From assembly GCA_020637235.1 (NCBI GenBank), contig JACJWG010000003.1:248001-312000 (forward strand): a stretch of 64,000 nucleotides of DNA, read 5' to 3'. The position numbers were made by a program, and so were the translations under genes. Position 1 is the stretch's first letter. Every line of letters starts with the position of its first letter. Below the pieces are notes generated by a model. The model searched no databases. It was not told the DNA's origin and was given only the letters and a program-made list of their open reading frames with translations. Source of the stretch: Acidimicrobiaceae bacterium (lineage in GTDB: Bacteria > Actinomycetota > Acidimicrobiia > Acidimicrobiales > Ilumatobacteraceae). Below are positions 47,141-55,382 of this stretch, one piece after another.

Positions 47141-47581
47141 TCAGGTGCCCCAGGCGAAGGTCTGTTTGTAGAGCTTCAGGCAGGGGAGGGCCTCCACCTC
47201 CACGACGTCGTCGCGCTCGCGGAGGTCGGACAGCAGGTCGATCAGCGCCTGCTCGTCGTCGACGATCACCTCGAACACGAGGTCGTAGCGCCCGGCCGTG
47301 GCCACGAGGTACTCCACGGCGGGGAGTGCGCCGAGTCGGGCTGCGACGTCGTCGGTGCGTCCGTCGATCCGCACGGCGATCAACGCGACGCGCCGGTGGA
47401 GGGTGAGCGGATCGGTGACGGCCACGATCTGCATCCGTCCCGACGAGGTCAGCCGCTGCACCCGCTTGCGCACCGCCCCCTCGCTGAGGCCCAGTTCGGC
47501 GGCGATCTGGGTGAACGGCGCCCGGCCGTCGTGTTGCAGGCGTTCGACGATCGCCCGGTCGGTCGGGTCGAGCTCGGCCAT
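47141..47581 (-). CDS. Lrp/AsnC-family transcriptional regulator
   Basis: A 146-residue regulator. The N-terminal helix-turn-helix (DPTDRAIVERLQHDG, LGLSEGAVRKRVQRL) is followed by an RAM effector domain (YLVATAGRYDLVFEVIVDD, then LLSDLRERDDVVEVEALPC). Lrp proteins sense amino acids and form octamer-like discs. Its start codon overlaps the stop of the aminotransferase gene by one base, so it probably controls that gene and itself in response to the amino acid or product. Confidence 0.9.
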   Translation of the reverse strand: MAELDPTDRAIVERLQHDGRAPFTQIAAELGLSEGAVRKRVQRLTSSGRMQIVAVTDPLTLHRRVALIAVRIDGRTDDVAARLGALPAVEYLVATAGRYDLVFEVIVDDEQALIDLLSDLRERDDVVEVEALPCLKLYKQTFAWGT

Positions 47582-48951
47582 CAGCGGCGCGCGGCGAACG
47601 CCACGGATGCGTCGCCGAGCACACGTCGCAGGGTGGACACGATGAACTCGAACTCGTCGGGTCCGGCGATCAGCGGCGGGCTGAGGGTGATCACCGGCTC
47701 GCCGCGATCGTCGGCGCGGCAGATGAGCCCGGCCTCGGACAGACGCGGCGACAGGTACCCCCGCAGCAGCCACTCGGCCTGGTCGTCGTCGAACGCGCCC
47801 TTGGTGGCCTGGTCGGTGACGAGTTCGATCGCGTAGAAGTACCCCTCGCCGCGCACGTCGCCGACGAGCGGGATGTCGCGCAGCGTCTCGAGCATGGAGC
47901 GGAAGGTGCCCTCGTGGCGGCGCACGTGGCCGTACAGGTCGTCGCGCTCCATCAGATCGAGGTTGGCGTTGGCGACGGCGCACGACACGGGGTGGGCGCC
48001 GAAGGTCTGGCCCTGCAGGAACATCGACGTGTCCGCGAGGAAGGGCTCGGCGATCCGGTCGCTGATCATCACCCCGCCGAGCGGCGCGTACCCCGACGTG
48101 ACGCCCTTCGCGAAGGTGATCATGTCCGGTTGGTAGCCGTAGCGCTGCGAACCGAACACGTACCCCAGGCGACCGAACGCGCAGATCACCTCGTCGCTGA
48201 CGAGCAGCACGTCGTAGCGGTCGCAGATCTCGCGCACCCGCTGCCAGTAGCCCTCGGGTGGGGCGAAGGCCCCGCCGGTGTTCTGCAGCGGCTCCATGAA
48301 CACCGCCGCCACCGTCTCGGGACCCTCCATCTGGATCCGCAGCTCGAGGTCGTCGGCACATCGCAGCGTGCACGCGTCGAGGTGCCCGCAGTCGTGACAT
48401 CGGTAGCGGTACGGCGTCTGCACCTTGATCGCACCCGGCACGAGCGGTTCGAACGGGGTCTTGATCGCCGGCACCCCGGTGATGCTGAGCGCACCCATCG
48501 AGGTGCCGTGGTAGGCGAGGAACCGCGAGATCACCTTGGTACGACTCGGCTGACCGCGCAACTTCCAGTACTGGCGGGCGAGCTTCCACGCGGTCTCCAC
48601 CGCATCGCCGCCGCTCGGTGTGAAGAACACGCGGTTCAGGTCGCCGGGCGCGGCGTCGGCCAGCCGTGCGGCGAGCTCGATCGCCGGTTCGTGGGCGAAG
48701 TTCCACGTCGGGAAGTAGGCGAGCCGGTCGCTCTGTTCGTGGGCGGCGGTGCCGAGCTCGGGCCGGCCGTGACCCACCTGCACGGTGAACAGCCCCGACA
48801 GGCCGTCGAGGTAGCGGGTGCCGTGCTGGTCCCACACCGAACAGCCCTCGCCGCGCACGATGACCGGCACCTCGTGCTCACGGAACCCCGCGAGACGGGA
48901 GAAGTGCATCCACAGATGCCGGGCGGCGCGTTCGGACAGTTCGGTGGTCAT
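47581..48951 (-). CDS. Class III PLP-dependent aminotransferase
   Basis: A 456-residue fold-type I aminotransferase. VIVRGEGCSVWDQHGTRYLD is the conserved N-terminal strand, the PLP phosphate and ring region lies around SGGDAVETAWKLARQ, the Asp-containing VSDEVICAFGR is typical, and the Schiff-base Lys is in TFAKGVTSGYAPLGG. Between these is a Cys-rich insert CHDCGHLDACTLRCADDLE, four Cys that may hold a metal. The family includes omega-amino acid, GABA and taurine transaminases. The ATG at 48951 was preferred to one six codons upstream. Confidence 0.9.
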   Translation of the reverse strand: MTTELSERAARHLWMHFSRLAGFREHEVPVIVRGEGCSVWDQHGTRYLDGLSGLFTVQVGHGRPELGTAAHEQSDRLAYFPTWNFAHEPAIELAARLADAAPGDLNRVFFTPSGGDAVETAWKLARQYWKLRGQPSRTKVISRFLAYHGTSMGALSITGVPAIKTPFEPLVPGAIKVQTPYRYRCHDCGHLDACTLRCADDLELRIQMEGPETVAAVFMEPLQNTGGAFAPPEGYWQRVREICDRYDVLLVSDEVICAFGRLGYVFGSQRYGYQPDMITFAKGVTSGYAPLGGVMISDRIAEPFLADTSMFLQGQTFGAHPVSCAVANANLDLMERDDLYGHVRRHEGTFRSMLETLRDIPLVGDVRGEGYFYAIELVTDQATKGAFDDDQAEWLLRGYLSPRLSEAGLICRADDRGEPVITLSPPLIAGPDEFEFIVSTLRRVLGDASVAFAARR

Positions 48952-49112
48952 CCGGAATTCGTAGCACACGGTGCGAGATCCGTACGTCCCTCGCCGTTCC
49001 CGGTCGTGTAACCGGTGCGCGACAATGACGTCTCGTTCGGGGATGTCGTTCGTACGCGCTCACGTTGTCCGGTCCCGTCCCCGAACCGACCAGTAAGGGG
49101 AGAGGGTCAACC

Positions 49113-50456
49113 ATGCCGTACGCACTCGGTGTCGATCTCGGCACCACGTTCACCGCTGCCGCCATCCGTCGCGGTGATCGCACGGAGATCGTCGATCTCG
49201 GCACGCGCAACGCGTCGATGCCGTCGGTCGTGTACCTCCGTGACGACGGCCAGGTGCTCACCGGCGAGGCGGCCATCCGTCGCGGCGTCACCGATCCAGG
49301 CCGGCTGTCGCGAGAGTTCAAGCGCCGGATGGGCGACACGACGGCGATCCTGCTCGGAGGTGTGCCGTACAGCGTCGACGGCCTGATGGCGCGCATGCTC
49401 ACCAGCGTCATCGGCGTGGTGAGCGAGCGCCACGGTGAGCGCCCGTCCGCGATCGCCGTGGCGCACCCCGCCAACTGGGGCCCCTACAAGAAGGACCTGC
49501 TCGAGCAGGCGGTGCGCCGCGCCGACCTCGACGGCGTGCGTTTCATCACCGAACCCGAGGCCGCTGCCGTGCACTACGGCACGCTCGAGCGGCTCGATCC
49601 GGGTGACACCGTCGCCGTGTACGACCTGGGCGGTGGCACCTTCGACGCCGCGGTGCTGCGCGCCACGGCCGAGGGCTTCGAATTGATCGGTGAGCCCGAG
49701 GGCATCGAGCGGCTCGGTGGCATCGACTTCGACGAGGCCGTGTTCCGTCACGTGCTCGGCTCGCTCGGCGGGGTGGTGGCCGAACTCGACCACGAGGACC
49801 CGGTGGTGCAGTCGGCCGTCAGCCGTCTGCGTGACGAGTGCGTCGCCGCCAAGGAGGCGTTGTCGAGCGACACCGAGGTGACGATCCCGGTGATCCTGCC
49901 CAACGCGCACACCGACGTACGGCTCACCCGGTCGGAGTTCGAGGCGATGATCCGACCGGCGCTCGCCGACACCCTGGTGGTGCTCCAGCGATCGTTGCGT
50001 TCGGCCGGGGTGGATCCGGCGTCGCTGCACTCGGTGCTGCTCGTGGGCGGATCGTCGCGGATCCCGCTCATCTCACAACTCGTGTCGGCCGAACTCGGCC
50101 GTCCCGTCGCGCTCGACGTGCACCCGAAGCACTCGGTGGCCATGGGCGCCGCCACGTTCGCGAGCGGCCTGGCGTCGCGCGCGGCGCGGCCGGGTGCCGC
50201 ACCTGCAGCCGGTGCGGCACCGGCTGCAGCCACACCACCGCCCCCGGCGCCGCCGGCGCCGCCGAGCCCGGCGCCGACGGCCGCCCCTGAGCTGCCCCTG
50301 GAGCTGCGGCAGCGGCAGCGGCGACATCGATGTTCCCCGGGGTGCCTGATCTCGACCCGAGCGGCGGGATCCCCGCCCACGGCTGCCGGACGGCCGGCCT
50401 CCAGCCGGCGCGGCCGGCGCGGCGGGCCCGGTCACCGCTTTCCGGCGGCGTGCTGA
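49113..50456 (+). CDS. Hsp70-type (actin-fold) ATPase domain, first part of a frameshifted gene
   Basis: This frame covers an Hsp70-like ATPase of about 350 residues: GVDLGTTFTA near the start (phosphate 1), VAHPANW, FITEPEAAAV, YDLGGGTFDAAV at about 170-180 (phosphate 2), and VLLVGGSSRIP (adenosine). A Pro/Ala-rich linker follows from about residue 353. At about 50287-50291 the frame breaks. CCTG-AGCTG stands where the adjoining CCTGGAGCTG predicts another G, and one lost base moves the Ala-rich linker into another frame. The text beyond about 50290 in this frame is Arg-rich nonsense up to the stop at 50454. A ribosome site (GGGGAGAGG) precedes the ATG. No substrate-binding domain follows the ATPase. 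Confidence 0.85.
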   Translation: MPYALGVDLGTTFTAAAIRRGDRTEIVDLGTRNASMPSVVYLRDDGQVLTGEAAIRRGVTDPGRLSREFKRRMGDTTAILLGGVPYSVDGLMARMLTSVIGVVSERHGERPSAIAVAHPANWGPYKKDLLEQAVRRADLDGVRFITEPEAAAVHYGTLERLDPGDTVAVYDLGGGTFDAAVLRATAEGFELIGEPEGIERLGGIDFDEAVFRHVLGSLGGVVAELDHEDPVVQSAVSRLRDECVAAKEALSSDTEVTIPVILPNAHTDVRLTRSEFEAMIRPALADTLVVLQRSLRSAGVDPASLHSVLLVGGSSRIPLISQLVSAELGRPVALDVHPKHSVAMGAATFASGLASRAARPGAAPAAGAAPAAATPPPPAPPAPPSPAPTAAPELPLELRQRQRRHRCSPGCLISTRAAGSPPTAAGRPASSRRGRRGGPGHRFPAAC

Positions 50457-51303
50457 TCACCGCCCGTCGTCGCCGGCGTCGTCTGCAGCGCCCGCTGCCG
50501 CGGGCTTCGCTGCGCCGAGCGCGCCGACTGCGTCGACTGCGTCGAGCGCGCCGACTGCGTCGAGCGCGCCGAGTGCCGCCGGCGGATCCGGCCCGGCGCC
50601 GACGTTCGCCGCCGGTCCCGGTGCGCCCGGTGGCGATGGCGGTCCGGGGACGCCGGGCACCGGCGGGACGACCGGTTCCGGCGGCTCGGGCGCACCGCGC
50701 AAGGGCCTCCTGGTCGGCGCGGGTGTCGCGGTGGCGGCGGTGCTCGCCGTCGGTGCGTTCCTCGTGTTCGGCCGGGGCGGCGACGGCGACGCCGACGCCG
50801 ACGAGACCGAGCAGACCGACGCGCCGGACGAGACCAGCGCGGAGACCGATCCGCCCGACGAGACGATCGCCAGCACCACTGCGGCCACCGAGCCCGACAC
50901 CACCGAGGCCGCCACCACCATCGCCCAGTCGACCACCACCACGGAGCCGCCCGGCGCGTGTGACGGCGTGAACGAACCGTGCATCGAGCTGACGCGAGTG
51001 GGTGTCGCCCCCGGCGGTGCGATCGAGGTGACGTGGGAGCCGTTCAACTTCGAACCCGACGTGATCGCCGGCTTCCACGCTCACCTGTACTGGAACGACG
51101 TCACCGCCGAGCAGTCCGGGAACAACGGCGCACCGGGCTCGCGCGAGTGGGACGCCCACGACGAGACGATCCACACCAGCAGCCTGCTCGTCATCGGCAC
51201 CAAGCCCCCTGCGGCCACGGAGGTGTGCGTCACCGTCGGCCTCGCCCCGAACCACAACGTGCCGAACCCGAAGATCTTCGACTGCCTGCCGATCCCCGAA
51301 TGA
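50350..51303 (+). pseudogene. Membrane-anchored C-terminal part of the Hsp70-like protein, out of frame with its first part
   Basis: This frame, one base back from the linker frame just before it, reads an Ala/Ser/Pro/Gly linker (from about 50401), then a clear membrane helix (KGLLVGAGVAVAAVLAVGAF, from 50701) and an outside part. That part has an acidic Thr-rich stalk (TIASTTAATEPDTTEAA) and a compact 100-residue domain with four or more Cys (ACDGVNEPCIELTRVG; EVCVTVGLAPNH). The domain is beta-rich and fibronectin-III-like in feel, but unidentified. It follows a TGA at 50347-50349. Two one-base losses (about 50288, and between 50350 and 50400) would rejoin it with the ATPase. The rejoined reading runs from 49113 to 51303, about 730 residues. 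An internal GTG at 50731 is the first candidate start if translated alone. Sequencing error or true decay cannot be separated here. Confidence 0.7.
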
Positions 51304-51436
51304 GGTCGCGTACGGGGATGTCCCCGATGTCCGCCCCCCTGCCCCCGGTGTTCGATGAACACATCAACCGAGCGGGTGCCACAGCGGCCCCCGACACCAC
51401 ATCCCTCCGGGGAACGCAACAAGGAGCACCAGAGAC

Positions 51437-52543
51437 ATGAGCAACACCGAGAGCACCAGCAGCCTGATGGAGATCATCCGCCGCCTGATCGGCGATCCCC
51501 AGGAGTACGCAGAGTTCAAGGAGAACCCCACCCAGTACGTCATCGATCACGGCATGGACGAGGCGAGCCCCGAGGAGATCAGCGACGCGTTCGTGCTGGC
51601 CTGCGAGATGCCCGTCGTGAGCCAGGGTGCGGTCGTCAATGGTGGCAACGCCACTTCGACGATCGCCCCCCAGGTCGGCTCGTCCACCACGGCGCCGCCC
51701 GCCCCGTCTGCGCCGTCCACCCCGCCGCCCGTGCAGGTGACCCCGCCGCCGCCCCCGCCCATGCCGCCGGCCTCGATGCCGCCGGCCGAAGCGGTCAGCC
51801 AGGTGGTCAACTACTACGTGACCGAGATCCACGAGACCACCAACGTCGACGACCGCGACACCTACGTCGACAACTCGATCTCGAACAACGTGCACGCCGA
51901 GGACGGGGCGCACGTCGACATCGACAACGACGTCGACGCCACCACCGTCACCGGTGACGGTGCCGTGGGCGCCGGTGAGGACAGCGACCTCGACGGCGTC
52001 GCCACCGGCGCCGGTTCCGTGGCCGCCGGCCACGACGTGGGCGTGGCCAACACCGGCACGAACACCGGTGTGGTCGGTGAGGACATCGACGTCGACGACT
52101 CGATCTTCGGCAACAACAACACCCAGGTGAACGACAACGACGGCACGACGACCGTCGGCGACGACAACGTGGTGGCCACCGAGGGCGGCCAGGCCGCCGG
52201 CCGTGACCTCACGGACAACGACATCACGGTCGAGGACTCGGACCTCGCGGGTTCGAACGTCGGCGGCGTCGGCAACACGGCGGTGCAGGACAACGACACC
52301 TACACCCAGGACAACGACACGGCCATCTCGGTGGTCGACGTCGACCAGCACGTCGACCAGTCGATCAACGACAGCTTCAACACCGAAGGTGGCGAGGGCT
52401 ACGACGACGGGTACGACGGCGGCTACGAGGAGCCGCACATGATGGAGGAGCCCGCTGCGCCCCAGCCGGTGTACGCCGACGTGATGCCCGAGGCCACGCC
52501 CGAGATCGAGATCGACGTCGACGGCATCGACGACGGCGTGTGA
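51437..52543 (+). CDS. IniB-like protein 1: IniB N-terminal domain, Pro-rich linker and Asn/Asp/Gly-repetitive region
   Basis: A 368-residue protein. The first 50 residues (LMEIIRRLIGDPQEYAEFKE, then YVIDHGMDEASPEEISDAFV) match the helical IniB N-terminal domain. A proline-rich linker (TPPPPPPMPPASMPPAEA) follows. About 180 residues then run in short repeats rich in Asp, Asn, Gly, Thr and Val, likely a beta-solenoid or disordered surface. The final part is acidic (DDGYDGGYEEPHMMEEP). There is no signal peptide. Mycobacterial IniB heads the iniBAC operon induced by cell-wall drugs. Here it has a good ribosome site (AAGGAGC) and is followed by a strong stem-loop. Confidence 0.82.
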   Translation: MSNTESTSSLMEIIRRLIGDPQEYAEFKENPTQYVIDHGMDEASPEEISDAFVLACEMPVVSQGAVVNGGNATSTIAPQVGSSTTAPPAPSAPSTPPPVQVTPPPPPPMPPASMPPAEAVSQVVNYYVTEIHETTNVDDRDTYVDNSISNNVHAEDGAHVDIDNDVDATTVTGDGAVGAGEDSDLDGVATGAGSVAAGHDVGVANTGTNTGVVGEDIDVDDSIFGNNNTQVNDNDGTTTVGDDNVVATEGGQAAGRDLTDNDITVEDSDLAGSNVGGVGNTAVQDNDTYTQDNDTAISVVDVDQHVDQSINDSFNTEGGEGYDDGYDGGYEEPHMMEEPAAPQPVYADVMPEATPEIEIDVDGIDDGV

Positions 52544-52569
52544 TCCTCGCCCCACCCGACACGACGAGC

Positions 52570-52603
52570 GACGGGTCCCGGATCGTCCGATCCGGGACCC
52601 GTC
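52570..52603 (+). terminator. Strong 15-bp stem-loop between the two IniB-like genes
   Basis: GACGGGTCCCGGATC and GATCCGGGACCCGTC form a perfect 15-bp stem with a GTCC loop, 27 bases after the first IniB-like stop. No T-run follows, as is usual in GC-rich actinobacteria. It may lower or regulate read-through into the second IniB-like, IniA and IniC genes, or protect the upstream message from 3' decay. Confidence 0.8.
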
Positions 52604-52664
52604 GAGGCGTCCGGCCCCAGGCCGACACCGCATCCTGATCCACCCGTTCTCCCGCATCTTCTCC

Positions 52665-52674
52665 GAAGGAGGTG
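52665..52674 (+). promoter_or_regulatory. Near-perfect Shine-Dalgarno site deciding the start of the second IniB-like gene
   Basis: AAGGAGGTGA, the full complement of the 16S rRNA end, stands six bases before ATG 52681. An in-frame GTG at 52672 overlaps this site and is therefore not the start. It is the strongest ribosome site noticed in the window. Confidence 0.85.
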
Positions 52675-52680
52675 ACTCCG

Positions 52681-53481
52681 ATGGCCACACCCCTCGCCCG
52701 CCTGCTCCAGGACGTGCTCCACGAACCCGACGTCCGCGCCCAGTTCGCCGCCGGTCCGGAGTCGTTCTTCGCCGACCACGGCTACGACCACCTCGACGCC
52801 GCCGACGTCCGTGAGGCGCTCTTCGTCCTCGCCGACGGCGCCGAGCCGGAGGCCGCCGGCGACTACCAGTCCGGCGCCGACGCGATCGGCGACACCCCCG
52901 GGCTCGCCGAGCTCGATGGCATCGCCGGCGCCGCAGCCGGCCTCGCGAGCGCCGTCGCCCGCATCCTCGGCGCCCCACAGCTCGACGACCCGACCGACCC
53001 CGCCGAACTCGACGACCTGGCCGACCGTTTCGGCGGCGCCGACGCCGACGATCCAGGCCCGGACCCGAGCGATCACGACGACCGCGACGACGGCGACGAC
53101 GCCGACGCCGACGACGACGCCGCCGACGGTCGCGGACCCGATGCCGACGGCGATCCCGCCGATCCCGCCGATACCGCCGACACCGCCGACCGCAGCGCCC
53201 TCGGCCACGCCGGCTCGTCCGACGACGCGTCCACCGACCTCGACGACCGAGGCCTCGACGACGTCGACGATCTCGAACTGGACGATCTCGAACTGGACGA
53301 TCTCGATCTCGACGGCGGGCTGCCCGGTGCGACCACGGGCGCCACGACCGGCCTCGACGACCTCGACGCGCTCGACCGTCCGACCGAGCTGTTCAGCAGC
53401 GACGTCCCCCGGACCGACCCCGTCCCGGACGACGCCCCGCACGGCGGCGAGCTGGGCGACGGCTGGGACGACCTGATCTGA
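52681..53481 (+). CDS. IniB-like protein 2: IniB N-terminal domain with a very acidic tail
   Basis: A 266-residue protein. Its first 60 residues (LLQDVLHEPDVRAQFAAGPE, FFADHGYDHLDAADVREALF) align with the first IniB-like protein: F-x3-P-x-(Y/F)-x2-(D)HG. A short Gly/Ala segment (AGAAAGLASAVARILGA) follows. The rest is largely Asp with some Glu and Ala, including the iterated DLELDD. The predicted charge is extreme. It may be a flexible, solvent-holding or Ca2+-binding partner for the dynamins. It starts at ATG with a perfect ribosome site and ends 11 bases before the IniA-like gene. Confidence 0.8.
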   Translation: MATPLARLLQDVLHEPDVRAQFAAGPESFFADHGYDHLDAADVREALFVLADGAEPEAAGDYQSGADAIGDTPGLAELDGIAGAAAGLASAVARILGAPQLDDPTDPAELDDLADRFGGADADDPGPDPSDHDDRDDGDDADADDDAADGRGPDADGDPADPADTADTADRSALGHAGSSDDASTDLDDRGLDDVDDLELDDLELDDLDLDGGLPGATTGATTGLDDLDALDRPTELFSSDVPRTDPVPDDAPHGGELGDGWDDLI

Positions 53482-53492
53482 TCGGCGCGACC

Positions 53493-55382
53493 ATGGCACC
53501 ACCCACCACACCCACTGCGACCGCCGGCACCGCGACCGCCGGGAGCAACCCGCTCACCGGCGTGCGCCGCGACCTCGCCGGTGCGCTCGCCCAGGTGCGC
53601 CAACTCGCCGTCGAGTTCGGGCGCGACGACCTCGCCGACCGGGTCGACCGAGCTACGGCTCGCAGCGCCGACCGCGACCTCACGGTGCTCGTCGTCGGCG
53701 AGTTCAAGCAGGGCAAGAGCACCCTCGTGAACGCCCTGCTCAACGCGACCGTGTGCGGTGTCGCCGACGACGTGTCGACGATCGTGCCCACCATCGTGCG
53801 TCACGGCGACGAGCCCTCGGCGACGGTCGTCTACCGTGCCACCGGCGACGGCGATGCACGTGTCGAGGAGCGGCGCGAAACCGTGCCGATCGAACGGGTC
53901 GGGCAACTCGCGACCGACCAGGGCAACCCCGGCAACCGCGAGGGCATCCGCTCGGTTGAGGTGGTGCTGCCGCGCAAACTGCTCCAGACCGGGCTGGTGC
54001 TCGTCGACACGCCCGGCGTCGGTGGTCTCGACAGCACACACGGCGCCGCCACGTCGTCGGCACTCGGCATGGCCGAGGTGGTGGTGTTCGTCAGCGATGC
54101 ATCGGCACCGCTCAGCGCGAGCGAGCTCGACTTCCTGCGCACGGCGCGCAGCCGGTGCCCGGAGGTCGTCCTCGTGATGACCAAGACCGACATCTTCCCG
54201 TCGTGGCGCAAGGTGCGACAGGCGAACCTCGACTACCTCGCCACGTCGGGGGTGTCGTTGCAGATCCTGCCCGTCTCGTCGCTGCTGCGTCAGCGCGCCA
54301 CGGCCGAGAGCTCCACCGAGCTGAACGAGGAGTCGGGCTATCCGGCGCTGCTCACCTTCCTACGTGACGCCGCCTCCGGCGAGACGGCCAAACGCGGCCT
54401 GCGCACCACGATCGGTGACGCCACGTTCGTGCTCGAGCAGCTCCAGGCGCCGCTCGAGTCGGAGCGAGCCGTGCTCGAGGACCCGGCCGCCGCGGCCGGC
54501 CTGGTGGCCGGCCTCGAGGCCGCCAAGACCCGGGCCGATGCGCTGCGCAGCCAATCGGCCAAGTGGCAGCAGACGCTGAACGACGGCGCGCAGGACATCA
54601 TGTCCGACCTCGACCACGACCTGCGGATGCGGATCCGCGCCATCGTGAACGAGTCGGAAGCGGCGCTCGACGAACACGATCCGGTCGACATCTGGGACGG
54701 CTTCGAGCAGTGGCTGCACCAGCGGATCGCGTTCGACCTCGCATCGCACCACCAGACGATGGCGGCGCGCGCCGACGCGCTCGCCGCGCGCGTGGCCGAG
54801 CACTTCGCCGCCGACGAGGCCGCCGTCGGCATGCACGTCGAGTTGCCGGTCACCCCGATCGGCTCGCGTCACATCGGCTCCGACCTGAAGATCGAACGGC
54901 CCGGTGTGTCGGGCAATGCGCTCGCCGCGGTGCGCGGGTCGTACGGCGGTCTGCTGATGTTCAGCATGGTGGGCACCCAGATCGGCATCGGGTTGTTCAA
55001 CCCGATCAGCCTGCTCGTCGGTCTCGGCCTCGGCCGCAAGAGCCTGAAGGACGAGAAGAAACGCCAGCTGATGCAACGTCAGCAGCAGTCGAAGATCGCG
55101 GTGCGCAAGTACCTGGACGACGTGAACGTCGAGGCGGGCAAGGTATCGCGCGACACCTCGCGCACCATCCACCGCGATCTCCGCGACGAGTTCGCGGTGC
55201 GGGCCGAGCAGCTGCAGGCCACCATCCGCGATTCGCTCCGGTCGGCCGAGACCGGGGCCAAGCAGGCGTCCGCACAGCGTCAGGAGCGGCTGACCACGCT
55301 CGCCGCCGACCTGAAGCGGCTCGCCACCGTGCAGCAGCGCGTCGATGCGATGTCCGCGGTGCTCGGGCCGGTGACGGGATGA
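53493..55382 (+). CDS. IniA-like dynamin-family GTPase with membrane segments
   Basis: A 629-residue bacterial dynamin-like protein. GTPase motifs: G1 GEFKQGKST at 69-77, a G2 Thr in DDVSTIVPT, G3 DTPGVGG at 172-178 and G4 TKTD at 230-233. Helical neck and trunk follow, with a paired hydrophobic stretch (LLMFSMVGTQIGIGLFNPIS, then LLVGLGLG) at about residues 488-515 that can insert in the membrane. A charged coiled coil (KDEKKRQLMQRQQQSKI) comes next. Dynamins of this type remodel or protect membranes; mycobacterial IniA has membrane-fission activity. The stop overlaps the IniC-like start by four bases (ATGA). Confidence 0.88.
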   Translation: MAPPTTPTATAGTATAGSNPLTGVRRDLAGALAQVRQLAVEFGRDDLADRVDRATARSADRDLTVLVVGEFKQGKSTLVNALLNATVCGVADDVSTIVPTIVRHGDEPSATVVYRATGDGDARVEERRETVPIERVGQLATDQGNPGNREGIRSVEVVLPRKLLQTGLVLVDTPGVGGLDSTHGAATSSALGMAEVVVFVSDASAPLSASELDFLRTARSRCPEVVLVMTKTDIFPSWRKVRQANLDYLATSGVSLQILPVSSLLRQRATAESSTELNEESGYPALLTFLRDAASGETAKRGLRTTIGDATFVLEQLQAPLESERAVLEDPAAAAGLVAGLEAAKTRADALRSQSAKWQQTLNDGAQDIMSDLDHDLRMRIRAIVNESEAALDEHDPVDIWDGFEQWLHQRIAFDLASHHQTMAARADALAARVAEHFAADEAAVGMHVELPVTPIGSRHIGSDLKIERPGVSGNALAAVRGSYGGLLMFSMVGTQIGIGLFNPISLLVGLGLGRKSLKDEKKRQLMQRQQQSKIAVRKYLDDVNVEAGKVSRDTSRTIHRDLRDEFAVRAEQLQATIRDSLRSAETGAKQASAQRQERLTTLAADLKRLATVQQRVDAMSAVLGPVTG

